Origin: Baylisascaris procyonis
Taxonomy: Eukaryota; Nematoda; Chromadorea; Rhabditida; Ascarididae
Length of the DNA stretch: 64,000 nt
NCBI GenBank assembly: GCA_037389465.1
Contig: JAZARR010000250.1
Coordinates: 1,860,001-1,924,000 of the forward strand
Direction of reading: 5' to 3'
The translations under genes were made by a program, and so were the position numbers. The first letter of the stretch is position 1; every line of letters starts with the position of its first letter. Of the stretch, positions 1-13,555 are shown piece by piece. A model generated the notes under the pieces. The model worked only from the letters and a program-made list of their open reading frames with translations. It searched no databases and was not told the DNA's origin.

Positions 1-345
1 AAAACCCCTATAAACACAACCCTATGAAGGAGATCTCGCAAGCCATATTCCACCACCTTTTTGCGGCGCGGTATAGCCAACGGGTTCTAGAGCGATACCA
101 GCGGTGCGTTATGCTCTGTCAGGTCCTACCATGCTGGAAAGGCTCCCAGTAGGTCATGGGTGATCTGATTCTTAGTGATCATCCCGGCTCAGCTTGGAAC
201 CGGGAAACCGCGGCTATAGATGCACGAAGGCTAACAACCCGAACGTCACCGCCGCAAACCTTGATCGATAAAAAGTCGAGTAGAAGCGAAAGGAACTCAA
301 CAGATCGGCGCCGACCTTTGGCGAGTCGACGGATCGACAGGTAAA
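1..345. other. GC-rich block of unknown origin at the left edge
   Basis: This segment is clearly richer in G and C than the AT-rich DNA that follows, and the change is abrupt at about position 345-400. Short open frames cross it on both strands, but none has a recognisable domain or splice structure. Such a compositional island in intergenic DNA is often the truncated end of a mobile element, or the edge of a gene outside the window. I could not assign it to a family. Confidence 0.3.
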
Positions 346-818
346 ATAGGTTAGCGAACACTATCAAGGGAAGAATAGAGCCTATCCGACATCTAACAAA
401 GGTAGGCGGTTGTTTCTGTACCTCTTCGAAATAAATACTCCATGATATACTGCAATAACACCCAATATGAAAGCTCCACTCAATCTCTTATCGATTAAAT
501 TTCACTCTCGGGGTATGGGAAGAGGAACAAACTGGCATCAATCTCCCTCAAATTGCGTACAGAAGATTGCATGATTAGTCAAAGAAAGGAAGGACGAAAA
601 ATTAGCCTCAAACTAATATCATTAACAGACTCTGATCACCTTGCAAATTATCTTTCAATTTCGCCATTTCGAAGTAAAACTATAAATGCAAAAAAACCCC
701 CAACAACAATAAAACAATTATGTAGACTCAACAGAAGGCGATAAGATGAGAGTGAAAGAAAATCAATCAATCAAATGATATATTATAAGCTCAACGAATA
801 TTCAGCACATAGTTGCTA

Positions 819-839
819 GCACACACACACACACACACA
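819..839. repeat. (CA)n microsatellite
   Basis: About ten CA dinucleotides in a row in intergenic DNA. Confidence 0.9.
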
Positions 840-1650
840 TGAACACACAAAAAAAATTGACAAGACCTCAGCACATGTACATCTAATATGATAGACATTA
901 AAATCAATTAAACTGCCTTATTCAATACCATACTTTCAATAGCTCTAAAAGTATTTTAAAGAGTCAAAAAAAAACGACTCAACGAATCAGCCATATGGAA
1001 GGAGATTGGGAAAATAGAATTCCCTACTCTCAATCAAAATCATCGATCAACACGAGAAATTCATTTGGTTATCGCATTTGAGAAAAATTTCTCTTCGAAT
1101 TTTTCGTTTGTTTCAAATTCATTCGAATTCGGCGTTCACATTCAAGAACTCAAAAAAAAAAAAAAAAACGAAAAAAAAAACTATTTTCCTTATTTAAAGC
1201 ATTTCTAATAAAAAATAGTGCCATTAAAATTTTTGATTCGATTTTTTAAAATTCAATTTCCGCTATACTATTCTCGCTTCTTTATTAAACAAAAAAAAAA
1301 ATACAATAGATTCGATCAGAAAATGAATCAAAATGACAAAAAAATAAGATACCGGAAACGTTTTGCATATACGGAATATCAGCGGAATAAAGCGAATGCA
1401 AAATTTGCAAATAAAAAAAAAAGCCGATAAAATATACAATTGGCGTAAAATAAGCAATAAAATACGCAATTCGAGCATATCACGAATTCATAGGAAGAGG
1501 CGCCTCAGTACGTCTATTCGAGAACATAATTGTCGCGAAGAAGAGACTTAAAAACGTGAGAAGAAGCAATGAAAAACGATCCGTATATTGTGGATAAAAG
1601 AATACGAACGCCCATAACATCACGAATTTCACTGAAAATTTCACAAAAAT

Positions 1651-1915
1651 ATGTATTCCACATTTGAATATAACACAAACCCGTCATATGTTACTCACAA
1701 AACTATGCATTTCACCTTTGAATATAACACAAATCCATTATATGTTACTCACAAAACTATGTATTCCACCTTTGAATATAACACAAACCCATTATATGTT
1801 ATTCACAAAACTATATATTCCCCTTTGAACATAACACAAACTCGCTATATGTCAGTCACAGAACTATGTATTCCATCTTCAAACATAACACAAACCCGCC
1901 ACACGTTACTTTTAT
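1651..1915. repeat. 54-bp minisatellite, about 4.9 copies
   Basis: Five consecutive units start at 1651, 1705, 1759, 1813 and 1866. Each begins like ATGTATTCCAC and carries the core AATATAACACAAAC followed by TATGTTACTCACAAAACT. The first three units are exactly 54 bp, the fourth is 53 bp, and the fifth is truncated and more diverged. Because 54 is a multiple of three, the first three units read as an 18-residue peptide repeat with no stop. The 1-bp loss in unit four shifts the frame, so this is better read as a non-coding tandem repeat. Confidence 0.85.
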
Positions 1916-3045
1916 AGTGATCGTTTCGTTCTATTCAAAACAACTATTTGTGCATTCAAATCAACGAGAAAATATGGATCGAAGTGAGGAAGAGAAAGTG
2001 AATAAAAAATGCTACCAATATATGGAATCTGATTCGATTCCTCCTTATAACTAGCTGCTTGGAGAAGCTAACAAGAAATAGGTATGAATTAAGAGCATAC
2101 GGTATTCATCACTACAGTAATGGCTACCTAAATATCGAAAAGGTAAAAGGTACACTTCTTCCTGAGTAAATACCTCGCCACATCAATAACCAACCTAGCA
2201 ACTATCTCCTCTGCATCTTTTCCTTCTGCCCAATCTTGATGTAAATAAGCACCAACAACCTGATGCATTTCGAAGCTATAAAATTAAGTTATTTGGAGTG
2301 CTGCGATTAGAAACCAGCAAATTGCACTAATAGCAAATGAATTAATTACCGATAACTTTTTTCCTAAGTCGCCAATCAGAACCAAAAAAAGATGAAAAAA
2401 AACGAGTCAAGAGGAGGTCGGATCCCGAAATTTAACCCACAACAATAAGGTACCAACTAAGTTTCCGGTTAAGATTGGTACCTGAGGTTTATCCATCAGC
2501 AAAAAAAAAAAACCAATTTCCGGTCAAGGCTGATCGATAACGCAATAATCAAAGCGAAAATGAAAAATAATCAAAAGCCATGGTACTCATCTATGCATGT
2601 TCCACTTTTTACACTATTTCCGATTATCGTCTGAATACGCTTTACAACTTCAACTTACTTTTTTTCTATGGAAATAGAATTCAAGAGAGTTTTGGTGGTT
2701 AAGCTTTAAAGAATTGCAAGAATAAAACGTAACGCCGAATTGTGGCTTTACGCTATTCTTATTCGACTTACAGAAGCGCTAAGAAATCACTCCCACCTCT
2801 CCCATAATAGTAATCAAAGAGTATAAAAACTCTTATCACTCCAACAAATTATCACTAAATGATTCACTCATACAGCATTATGCGGTAATTTTTTTTTAAC
2901 GCATGCTATGAAGAATTCATCAATAAGACCGCAGTCTACTATACTAAACAAAAAAGTAACATTATGGAAATAAACTATCGTACTATCGAGACCAATATCC
3001 AATAATACCCCCCCCCCCCTACCCTACAAACATATTTTCGTCGTG

Positions 3046-3056
3046 TTTATTTTATT
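3046..3056 (-). terminator. Polyadenylation signal of the TMUB-like gene
   Basis: Two overlapping AATAAA hexamers on the minus strand begin about 45 nt after the predicted TAA stop at 3100-3102. Placement and sequence fit the 3' end of the transcript. Confidence 0.55.
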
Positions 3057-3099
3057 TCTATGCACAGTGATATAAGCACTTAATAAATATCATGCTAAA

Positions 3100-6000
3100 T
3101 TATTTTAAAAATATTCCCCCCAAATTAATAAGTAACAAACCAATAAAGAGAAGATGCAGATATTGTCCCAAGCGGCCTCCAATAAGAGGCTGTTCCTGTC
3201 GATTCCAACCACGTGCAGCTGCTTCAGCCGCTGCTTCTACTGTATCCATTTCTGCGCCATTAGCAAGGTCGGGATCCGGTCCAAGTAAGCTGTTATGTAT
3301 CGATCGGAAAGATCGCAATAGAGCGTTCCTCACTCGTAGTAAACTAAAAAGTCCCGTAAAAGCCGCAATACCAATAATCGAATATCCTAGTAGAAAATAA
3401 GCTGAAATTTATATCTCTAAATCTATCTCAATCTTCCCATAAAGACAGCAACGTTCAATGTTTTTCTGATCAAGAAAAACGAAGGCAATATTTTGCGTCA
3501 TGATATTTCCCTCGTAAAATAGATTTACGTCTTGTATCATTTTTCAGCACAAATTTTTCTCATAAACCAACTAAAAAACCCCCAACACACATATTTTATT
3601 ACGACAAAAAACCTCAAAGAACATAAAAAATGAGCCGGAAATGCAGAAAGGATTACAGAACGGCCTTAAAGAAAGCTCATGGAATAACGTTCAATGTCCT
3701 ATCCAGATGTATGAATGAAAACAACAGCTAGCTTTTCTGAAAGATGCCAGAAAAAAATCTTTGCTCACATAGGATCGTTGGGATTATCCTCGATTGGTCT
3801 TCCTTGATATGTTTGAGGGACGCGACGTGCGAATTGAGCCGCCGTAGATGCCGATACAGATTGTGTACCAGCGATTGCTGCTATTGCAGCCGCTGTTGCT
3901 GATTGTAGCAAAGTGCCTCCTAGACCATCTGAAACAATCAACAATGTCATCACTACATTCCCACTGCCATGATTTCGTAGGCAATCCGGGGGCGATTTGT
4001 AAGCGACCTTATATTGAGCAAGACGGTATTCGAGAACGATGAGATTGAAATCACTCCTACTGCTTTACTCTACCCCTCTTCTTCCCCCCCCCCTCCGCCT
4101 CCTTACCAATTCAAGTGAGAGACCTAAAACATGAAAACATTTTATTTAGTACTCATTTCTTTTATAGTTTCATAGGCTCTGAGTGATTTCACATAGTAAA
4201 CTCACAAAGAAATAGGTAGAATTCTGCGCGCTACTTTGCGAAACCTAAGTTCTCACTTCTACATTCTGCAAACAGCAAAAGAGACAAGGACAGGGGAAGA
4301 AACCTATCACCCTCAATATGGACAACAGTAGATAAGACAGGAGAGTGCCCCTCACCCATTTCTCCTTCTGTCTTTCACATTCCTCTCATGTCCAATTATG
4401 GTAACCCTGAAGTATAATATCCCCTCGAGAAATGGCATCTAATTGAGTTAAGAAAAAGCAGATCACAACAGTGATTATGATTCAGAGCTCTCAAAGAAAT
4501 CCCTCATTTAATTCAAATTCATTGAACACTGATTCAAACCGTGTGAAAAGCATAACGCCATCAATATACACCCATAAAATAACTTCGAGAATTCATCAAC
4601 GAGACTGATATACTGACACAACACTCCCTCCGTCCATCTTTTACTTTATACCTTAACGACAGTCAACACATGCAAACTAATGCCTTCATAATTTAATCAC
4701 TTGATCAGTAATAGAAACCTTTTATAAAACATCTATTCTATAAATCGATCAGCATAAAATGAAAAACCGACAGGCATAAAATAGAATTCTTCCTCCCTCT
4801 TCCCTCTTCCCCACTGGACGATCACAAGCTTTTTCCAAGCTAATGAACAGCATGAAAAATAGCATAAGAAATCGAGCGCAAAAAATAATGTAAAGGATTA
4901 TTTTACTGAATGTACTCATTATACACAAAAAATGTCACAACTCTAGCTCATATGACCTGGAATGAAATTGTCCGACAGACAGACAGACAAACAGACACAA
5001 CAAACAAGACATGCCCCAATGTGCATTGCAATCGCAAATCTGACGACGAACAAAGCGATAAAAAATCAAAAATCAAAGGAGAAATACATTCCCCACAATG
5101 ATTTATAATAACGGCTTCACATCTAGCCAGAGATTGCTTACTATTTGCATCTGTATCGCCTGTAGATGTGACCTGTGGTGAGGCAGTCGACTGCGTATAC
5201 GGCGTTGAGCTGACATGGCAGTGTAGTACACATTGATCGTGAAGACCATAGCTCGAGAGTGATCTCGAATCATCGCGTAATAGCTGCCCTCTATAGATGA
5301 GACGCACCACTTTACCGGCCACTATCGATTCCCAAAAATATCGCCTTAATTGACTATTTATTACCATTAAAAGTGACGTTAAGCTGCAAAGGAATTTCAC
5401 AAGGAAGGAAATGTGCATTAGTACTTTAAGGAAAATTTGGTCAGTCATAATGAACGTGGGAGGACCACAAATTTTTCAAATTTCGGGAAAACTAAAACGT
5501 ATTTATACGAGGGAAACAAGTGCCACATCACAAAATTTACCGAAAAAACTTACGGGAAAAGAGATAATAACTTGAAGTACTATCTTCTGGATTAACCTCA
5601 ACAGTTTTGATACTTCACAGAAAAAGGCACATTTCAAAATCCAAGATCCAACTATTCAATACTTTATCCCTTAACTCAAGTCGGCAGTGACGAATTAAAA
5701 ATTTACCACAAAAAAAGTAAAGGAAAACGGCTCCATAAACTGCTCATTACTGAAAAAAAAACAAAACAAAAAGACGCCGCTTTGTTGGTGGCATTTGTTG
5801 CGTTACAATACGAAAGAATAACAAAGAAAAGACAATAGACAATAGTAACCGACCTTTTAAATTGACCAACAGTGGCATCGAGGGCTGTACTCGCAACGAT
5901 TTGAGTGTCATCAAGGAATTTCAACTTGATACTCGATGAATCTTGAGGTGTCTCATTTTGTGCTGGGTCATTCATGTGCTCTTCATTGACGTTTTCTGTA

Positions 6001-9000
6001 ACTTTAATTAACAACTCGCTATTTTTGAAATTCAACGACAAATAGTGAGAAATCGGTAAAAAGTAAAAGATTTGAGGATAGGAGGAGGTGGGAGGGGGGG
6101 GGTCGAGGAGAGGGGAAGACGAGGAAATTACAAAGGAAAAATGATCAGTGGTAGGAAAAAAACATATGCATAGCAGTTTCATAGAGATAATGCAATGGGA
6201 AATGTGAAATCTAAAAACACAGAAAAAGCAAAGCATTATTATATGGCTGTTATATACTTTCCAATACATTTTAACTTTATAATGGCATACGAATAAAGCA
6301 AAAAAGATATAGATGCCATATACTCTAACAAATCAAAAATAAGATTTTCGAAAAGATCAATCAGCAACTATATTCCTCTTCTTCCGACTCTGCAACAAGA
6401 TCTGAGAACAACGAATGAGATATGAAATATTACTTACAAAAACAAAAACGCTACAAAACGTCAACATACGTAACGCATAATTTAACGAGAAATTTTTTGA
6501 ATATGCTCACAATTAATAATACAATGATATAGTTGAGGACGATCCTTGAGACTGCGCCCTTGGCATGCGTTCCAAAATCGCAAACAAAGCTGAGTTGACA
6601 AAAAATTGCATGCTCATATAGCCGTGCAAAAATTAAAGGGAATCCGCGCGGATGAGAGGAAACGAGAGAAAAGCGAAGAGGGAAGGGAGAGGGAAAGGGC
6701 AAGGTGGAGGATGAAAGCAGGAGGATGGGAAGGGTTCGAAGACATAAAGGCAGTGCTCACCGCTGACTTTCAATGACGGATGAGACCTCATTTAATAACT
6801 GCAGAACGTCCGCAAATTTTTTTAAAGCTTTTCGTTAACGTTCCCGAAGCCCCATTTCACAATTGAACCGAACCAAGTGTCACTGGCTACTTTGTATCAT
6901 ACCCGAAGCTCCACAGTCTTGTCTCTAATGAAGCAAAACTACGGGATACAACGAGAAGGTAAGGAATCTCCTGTTTTCTATCTCAGCACATCTTTGCTTG
7001 ACTATGAAATTCAATAGCTAAAAGAGCAAAATGGTATCCTTCTGCTTCTTCCAGCGCCCATCCAACAACAGTTACGGCACAAGGAATGTTGCCTACTAGA
7101 GGTTGGCTCTCTATGAATGGCAGAAAGGTAATCTTACAAATTCAAAAAAAACTTTCTTTTGTTGTTCCTTGCTGGTGAAACTTAGAGATGAGATTTCATT
7201 TCATGGTTTCATTTGTCAAAACAACTTTTATTTCTTGCAATTCCCTCACATTTTCATTTCTTAAACAAGAAACGCAATTTTACCACATTTACATTAACCC
7301 TGTCAATCCATTCATTCAGCCCATAGTAACGAATAAAAGAGAATTTAAACGATGAAAGAGAACTAATCGAAACTTACCGACTTCAGTGGATTGCTTCCTT
7401 TCCAATAATGCCTCTGTTGAGGTCGACCTACTTCTTGCCAAGTCTGACTAAAAAATAAAACATTTTGCAACTTGAGCATGAAGTAATTCACTTGACGAAG
7501 TGCTAAACAAGCCGTCAAAAAGTCAATCATACTTCAATCATTCAAGCAGTTCCACTCCAATATGTCCTTCATCGAAAACGTATCATGAATTTCAACATCC
7601 CATCCTACGACCTACAATCATAGTCAATAAAACTACAAACAATCCACTAAAAGTAAAAAAATCAACAAATCAACATCAATTCGTTCAATAATTTTATTGC
7701 GGTTAAATGAAAACTTTTTCAACAACCCACTATTTTTCACTTATTAGACTCTACTTCAAATATTATTCGTTAAGGAACGTACCGCGGAATTTGTTTCAGC
7801 TATGTCAACGGTGTCGACATGTTGCTCAGTATCAACACTAGCCACCCGTTCACGTTCACGTCTTTCCATTGCGGCACGCGTACGCGATGCAATCATATTC
7901 AAATCTGGTACCACTGCTGAGGTTGCACCCTCCGGCTGGAAATAAACAACTATATCACATGCCTCGGGTGGATTGATTTAAATACGGCAACAATTGATTT
8001 CATTTTGCATTTTGCAACAATTGATTTCAGATCTCAAATATTTTATTAAATATTGCTAACAATAATTGGATATAACGAACAATTTGAATCACCGTTGCTA
8101 GAAAATAAAAACTCTAAGTGAAAAATGATGCAAATAAATCCAAAAAGTCATCCCACCTGCATTATGAGTGAATGAAGTCCAGTGCTGACCTTTCATTAAG
8201 TAATCATTCATCATTCAAAATACCTTTACATATATCTGTGAAGTTAGTTTAAATTCTTGAAATTCCTAAGAAAAGGAAAAACTCCAATACCACAAACACA
8301 ATCAGCATCTTCTTCCATCGCATTAACACCAATTAACAAGAAAAGGATTCACTTCAGAAATCTACAGGAAGCAACAACAATCTGCTTCCCGTTTAATGGA
8401 TTGCTTGCAAAAAAAAAAAAAGGCAGAAACAACCTGTTGTAATGGCACAGGTAGCCGCGAAAGAAGCAAGCGTCTAGCTTGTCGATCTGCACGACCTCTA
8501 TAAAAAAAAAAAAAACGCAATAAGCAACCACTGTAATAAATATAGTAAAATGCAGTAGTGCAACAAAAAAAGCAATAATGCGATAAAAATGTAGTAAAAA
8601 TTTGAAAAATAGAAAAGATAAAAAAAAATTCCATGGGCATTAAACTACTATAAAATACGATTAATACAATAATCTCAACGTTTCAAAAGCATTTCTTCAT
8701 TAAAATGGTGAATTTCCGCATACAAAAAAAAAAGAACAGAACTTTTAAATTCATTTACTAATCCTTCAAATGAATAAATAAATAAACCAATGACGGCAAA
8801 AAAAAAAAAAACTACTTCAAACTAACTTATCCACTTTGCCAAAAACCTAATATTTATATATTTTCATATTACAATTACAATTACTGTTTTTCCATCATTC
8901 ATTGCTTCACTTCTATCTGCAATATACCTCAACCTCTGCACTCCACTACTCTAAATTGAAAATTCTCTATAAAAGAAGAAAATGCTATGACAGAGAGAGG

Positions 9001-12000
9001 AATTTAAAAACAATATGCACAAATAAATAAACAAATGCCTACACATCATCAACAAGTGTTCTTCTGCGTAGTGTCTGTTGTAATTGATCTGGTGGTGGTG
9101 ATGTATTAATGGCTGTTGGTTGACCGCCATCAGCTGATGGGGTCAATTCCACCTCCCAATGACGAGCCACGCTTGACCCGCTTTGCGACGACCATCTGAA
9201 ATGTTGCAACTTCGAATCCTTATCCTGATTGAAAACGAAAGGTGCGGTATCTTCGATACCCTAAAGTGAATGGCCTGCATCTAATATTCTGAAAAACTTT
9301 GAGAAATTACGTGATTTCCTGGGAAAATAAATAATTCCCGATCCCACCCCACTAAATAAAATTATTTTACTTTAAAAAAAAACAACAACTCTCTTATCGT
9401 TATTAAAGATTATTATTAATGTGCAGTCAAGAAATGCCGATCACACAAATTTCCCCAACTACATAAGAATCGGATGAAAATCAAAATTAATGAAAAACAG
9501 CCAGAAAACAAAAAGAGCCAACACAAATGAGCTCAAATTAGGCGCACCTGGAGTCGGAGCCGCTCGTGCTCGCCACTGCGGGTGGTGTTTCAACTACGAC
9601 ATCAGTGTTAGATGTTTCATCTTCATTAACAGCAGCAGCGTTATGTGATGTGCGTACCGAATCCTCAGGTTGTTCCTCCACATTCCCTCTCTGCACCAGT
9701 TGATTCTCCAGTACACCCGCATCTTCATGATCCATATGTAGTACCTTAAAATACACCTTACTGGAATTCAAACTTGCTTGATGTCTCTAATGACACACTG
9801 CGAAAAAAATAGTATTTAAATAAAGCGATGAAGTAAAAAAAAATTGACGTTCACAATTCAAAATGATATCGCCTTCGTTGTGGTGGCGGATAATCCATCG
9901 TTTGCAGATATTCACTCAGGAATAATTCCGTTGGGCAGATATATGCATCCTCTGCGTAGTGCAAGTAACCATTTGACTGGGACCTCTAAGGTGTGGCGAA
10001 GGTACTCTCAAATGCCACCTCCCTCCCCCCTCTCTTAAAAAAAAATTGCTGGGAATCGCGGCTACCGTTCGCCGCAATGAATGCAACGGTAAACAAAGCC
10101 ACTTAATAAAAGAGTTCTACAAATGCAAAATTTCAACCGGAGTGCATCTCGAAATGGGTAAATTTTACCTGTTCAAGATGGGTAATTTCAAGAAATAAGT
10201 AAGAAATGGATAAGTTTCAGCAGTTCAAAATATTGATAGGTAAGTTCATCCATAAAATATGCTCTGGTTGACAGTGAGGATAATAGCGGCACGAATGGTA
10301 TATATAAAATAAACTCGAATCCAATATCTTCGAAATCAATAGAGACGTTAGAAATCTGACTATTGCCTAGTTGGTCTAAAATCTCGCAAAAGCGATTCAG
10401 TTCTCTCTCATATCACCAAATTCACTAAAAAAAAAAAAAAAAAATTCATGCATAATGACTCACCTGAACAATTCGCCTGTTAGGATAGACTTGCATTTGT
10501 ACTAGCCAAACATAATATTCAACAGGTGGAATACCTGTACTTATCCATGCCAATGAAACAATTGCGATCACCACAAGCGCTAAAAGAACCCATAACACCT
10601 GAAAGAATACATTTTCATTAATCAGGTTACATCTCAAACTATACATCTAGGTACTCAAATACATCAATATTAGTCGAATCCCTCACTCAAATGGTCAACG
10701 AAAAACTAAACAAGACCAAAATTTATTAATCCAATATTATTAAAAAAATAAAACAAAATAAAGAAATAAAACCAGTTTCCTGTGAGCGATCATCTCATCA
10801 CGCTTTTTCTTTCTATTTTAAAGTGAGCATTAGAAAGTTTGTTCATGTTTGATGCGTTAAGGGCTTTATGCACAAAAAGAAATTCATAAACAAAGAGGGA
10901 GATGCAATGAAAGTTACAATTAAATACCTAAATACTTGAGAGTATTAGAGAGCTAAAGGTAAAAATATGAGCGGCGGAATTTTTGATGCGGAATCGTTAT
11001 GTCGTGTCAATGAATTCAAAAAAGAAAGAAAAAAAACCGGAATTTTAAAGTAATTCGTATACAATCTATATAAAAATGAGAGATCACTACGAAAAACATC
11101 ACCGTGTTACCCGCAAACGATGTAAACAAAACGAGAGAAACAACAAAACGTCAGATGACGAAAACATTGAGGAAGATAGAGATTCTTGACGTGTAATATA
11201 TATGACATATGTAACGCATTTTTATTATAGAAATTATTGAAATAGACAGTCAAACAGCGGATGGAAATTAAATAAAGAAACAAAGGAATATTGATTAAAA
11301 AAAAACACTCACGTGAAAGAAAATTATGAAATATAAAGAGAAAAAAAAGAAAAATAACAAAAAATAAATAAATAAATAAAACTATAGTGACGTCCATAAG
11401 CCCGATCGGTTGCAAATCTATGCTATTAATTTATCGTCAATTTTATTCATTCTATTTTAGAGTCAAGAATTACGAGATGAAATAAATCAACAAGAGTGGC
11501 AAAAAAAAAGAGCAAAAAATTCGTCAGACAACAATTTGGTCGAAGAGATATTCCTTATATAAAAGAATCAATAGTGTAACGATCGAGTCGACTCAATGAA
11601 TATTTCACACATCATAAGGGGATCAAATAAATTACCCTGTTCAGATTTAAAAGGCAAAGATGGCAATCAGGTCGAACGATAGACATATGAATAGAAAGAA
11701 AAGAAGCCTGACTGATAGGAATGTCACTTACAAAAATGCGGTGCTAGAAGAAATTCCATCACCTAGCTTAATATAAAAGATAGCGTAGATCAAAAGTTTT
11801 ATTCGTTGAAATTCAGATGATGGGGATTCAATGCTATTTCAACTCATCGTTAGCTTAGCGAAAATATTTTGATCTACGAATTTCTTGATTTTGGCCAGAG
11901 TAGTTTTTGCGCAAAATATTTTAAACTTTTTTTTCGACTTGTAAAAGCATAAAATTGAATTAAAATCTCGAAGAGAAGTCAAATTTAAAGATATCTGATA

Positions 12001-12019
12001 ATGAGTGATAATAATAATG

Positions 12020-12061
<42 letters not shown>

Positions 12062-12169
12062 TTAATATTAATATTAATATTAATATTAATATTAATAAAA
12101 ATAATCTCACCATCATCTAAAAATTCTTACCTCTTCGCCAACACCTTCGATTAGCTCAGACATCATCAT
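3100..12169 (-). CDS. tmub: TMUB1/2-like transmembrane ubiquitin-like-domain protein, about 12 exons
   Basis: Exons: 12169-12131, 10598-10464, 9744-9548, 9195-9043, 8497-8434, 7935-7783, 7443-7378, 6798-6761, 6018-5854, 5344-5142, 3928-3769 and about 3402-3100. The first ten join in phase. The N-terminus (SELIEGVGEE, then VLWVLLALVVIAIVSLAWIS) matches the TMUB signature plus first membrane segment. A ubiquitin-like domain follows at about residues 312-385 (IKLKFLDDTQ ... VRLIYRGQLLRDD ... CVLHCHVS). The last exon encodes two hydrophobic segments and stops after GGIFLK. Vertebrate TMUB proteins are ER membrane proteins tied to ER-associated degradation, and the same role is inferred here. The roughly 250-residue linker before the domain is much longer than in human TMUB1. 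Phases of the 3928-3769 exon do not fit the last exon directly, so the 3' end is provisional: either this exon is skipped, or an internal donor near its middle is used. Confidence 0.87.
12006..12098. repeat. (AAT)n/(ATTAAT)n microsatellite
   Basis: A run of AAT trinucleotides grades into repeated ATTAAT, in TMUB intron 1 directly downstream of the first exon's donor. Confidence 0.9.
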
Positions 12170-12318
12170 CAAGAACGATATGTGGCGACGTGTGATACAT
12201 ATGCTAATACCGCCTATAAAACTTGTTTTAGTGAGAAAAAATGATAAACAAAATTCACTTATTAAATTATGCGAAAAACTTATCCTGCAGTAAACGATTA
12301 CAAAATGAGGGGATAGCA

Positions 12319-12328
12319 ATATATATAC

Positions 12329-12404
<76 letters not shown>
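12319..12404. repeat. (TA)n microsatellite
   Basis: Almost uninterrupted AT dinucleotides, about 150 bp upstream of the TMUB start codon. Confidence 0.95.
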
Positions 12405-12406
<2 letters not shown>

Positions 12407-12942
12407 ACAAATAAACATTGGTGACAGATTGTAATAAACAGTTAGTACCTAAATTTTTCTGTAATACGAAATTATATAGGATGAATAAGCGGGGACATAC
12501 ACATATTCCACCTAACGCTATTCAACTAATTTATCAACAAATGTAAAAAAAAAAACAACAAAATAACAAATGAAATGCTTCATCCTAAAAGAACGCACCC
12601 GTGATCAAAAAAAAAAAAAAAAAAGAAACCGGTGTCCGCCGACCAATTATGCAATTTACTTGCTTATCGGAAATTACCTGCTTCCCAAAAATCGCTCTAT
12701 CATTCCAACAATAATATTCAATGAAATGATTCTTAAACGATATTAGTTACTGCATGGTAAAAGTTGGTCTACAAAGGTAACATTCAACATGAACAATTCG
12801 AAGCAACAACATTTAACAAAGACTTACCCACCCTTTCCCTCCTCCCCCCTCCCTCTCCAATCACCACCTCCATACCTTTTCTTGCAATCAATTTCTTATT
12901 AAAGAAATCACTCGAAACATTATTAACTAACCCGACCCGTTT

Positions 12943-13136
12943 CTACTCAAAACTACATAACAATGAATGCATAGAAAATAATAAAAGAAAATTGCAATCG
13001 GAAAATTTGTTTTCGAGCTGCATCCGATCGGTGCAAAAAGTTGACTTATGCCATTCACTAAATACTAATAACTCATCCGGAATATGCTCATCCGGAACGA
13101 TGAAATAAATTCCGGATATCAATCTACGATACTGAT
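12943..13136 (-). pseudogene. Coding-like fragment, unrecognised
   Basis: After an acceptor-like CCATTAG, one frame stays open for about 60 codons (DQYRRLISGIYF, VPDEHIPDELLVF). The composition looks protein-like rather than random for AT-rich DNA. I do not recognise a family. Its phase does not match the upstream ankyrin-like fragment directly, so it may be another exon of the same damaged gene or a chance open frame. Confidence 0.3.
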
Positions 13137-13336
13137 CTAATGGACCCATAGAAATATAGTGTTTGATATAAAATATGAATCAATCGGATTTCAAAAGTGC
13201 TCATATTATGAGTAAATTTCATTGCTGCGCAAATGCTATAAGAGTTCCTCATTCATATATTATTATGTGATAAGCAAAAGAATTATCCCCAAAAAAGTTG
13301 GGAAATTATAAGGGCACATTGATAAGCGTATTTAAC

Positions 13337-13555
13337 CTGGGGGCTATGTGGGTTCATTAAGTCACACAGATGAAGATTGATGCCTCTTTGAATAATTTGA
13401 GCGGGTAAATGAAGCCAATTGAAGGTTGAGTGAAAAAACTCAAAGATTTCCAAAATATTATCACCGGCATCTTTACGGTCGAATATTCCCATAGCGGAAT
13501 TTAGTGGAGCATTTTAGGAGTTCTTAACGTCAGCTCGACGATTAAGGCTTGCCAA
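13337..13555 (-). pseudogene. Ankyrin-repeat-like fragment with an in-frame stop
   Basis: Reading down from an acceptor-like TTATACAG, the translation begins LASLNRRADVKNS, hits TAA at 13514-13516, and continues in the same frame as NAPLNSAMGIFDRKDAGDNI and onward to a donor at CCCCAG/GTTAAA. The pattern L..L..RADV.......PL..AM resembles an ankyrin repeat (GADVN ... TPLH.A). Translation could instead start at the ATG ending at 13492. The internal stop suggests a pseudogene, or an intron I could not resolve. Confidence 0.35.

Larger units (their letters stand above)
346..3045. other. Intergenic DNA downstream of the TMUB-like gene
   Basis: I see no convincing exon here. The stretch is AT-rich with homopolymer A runs, a CA dinucleotide run at 819-839, a 54-bp tandem repeat at 1651-1915, and a small perfect inverted repeat (GGTACCAA / TTGGTACC with an 18-base loop) at 2449-2482. 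A C10 run lies at about 3009-3018, just beyond the 3' end of the TMUB-like gene. Confidence 0.5.
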
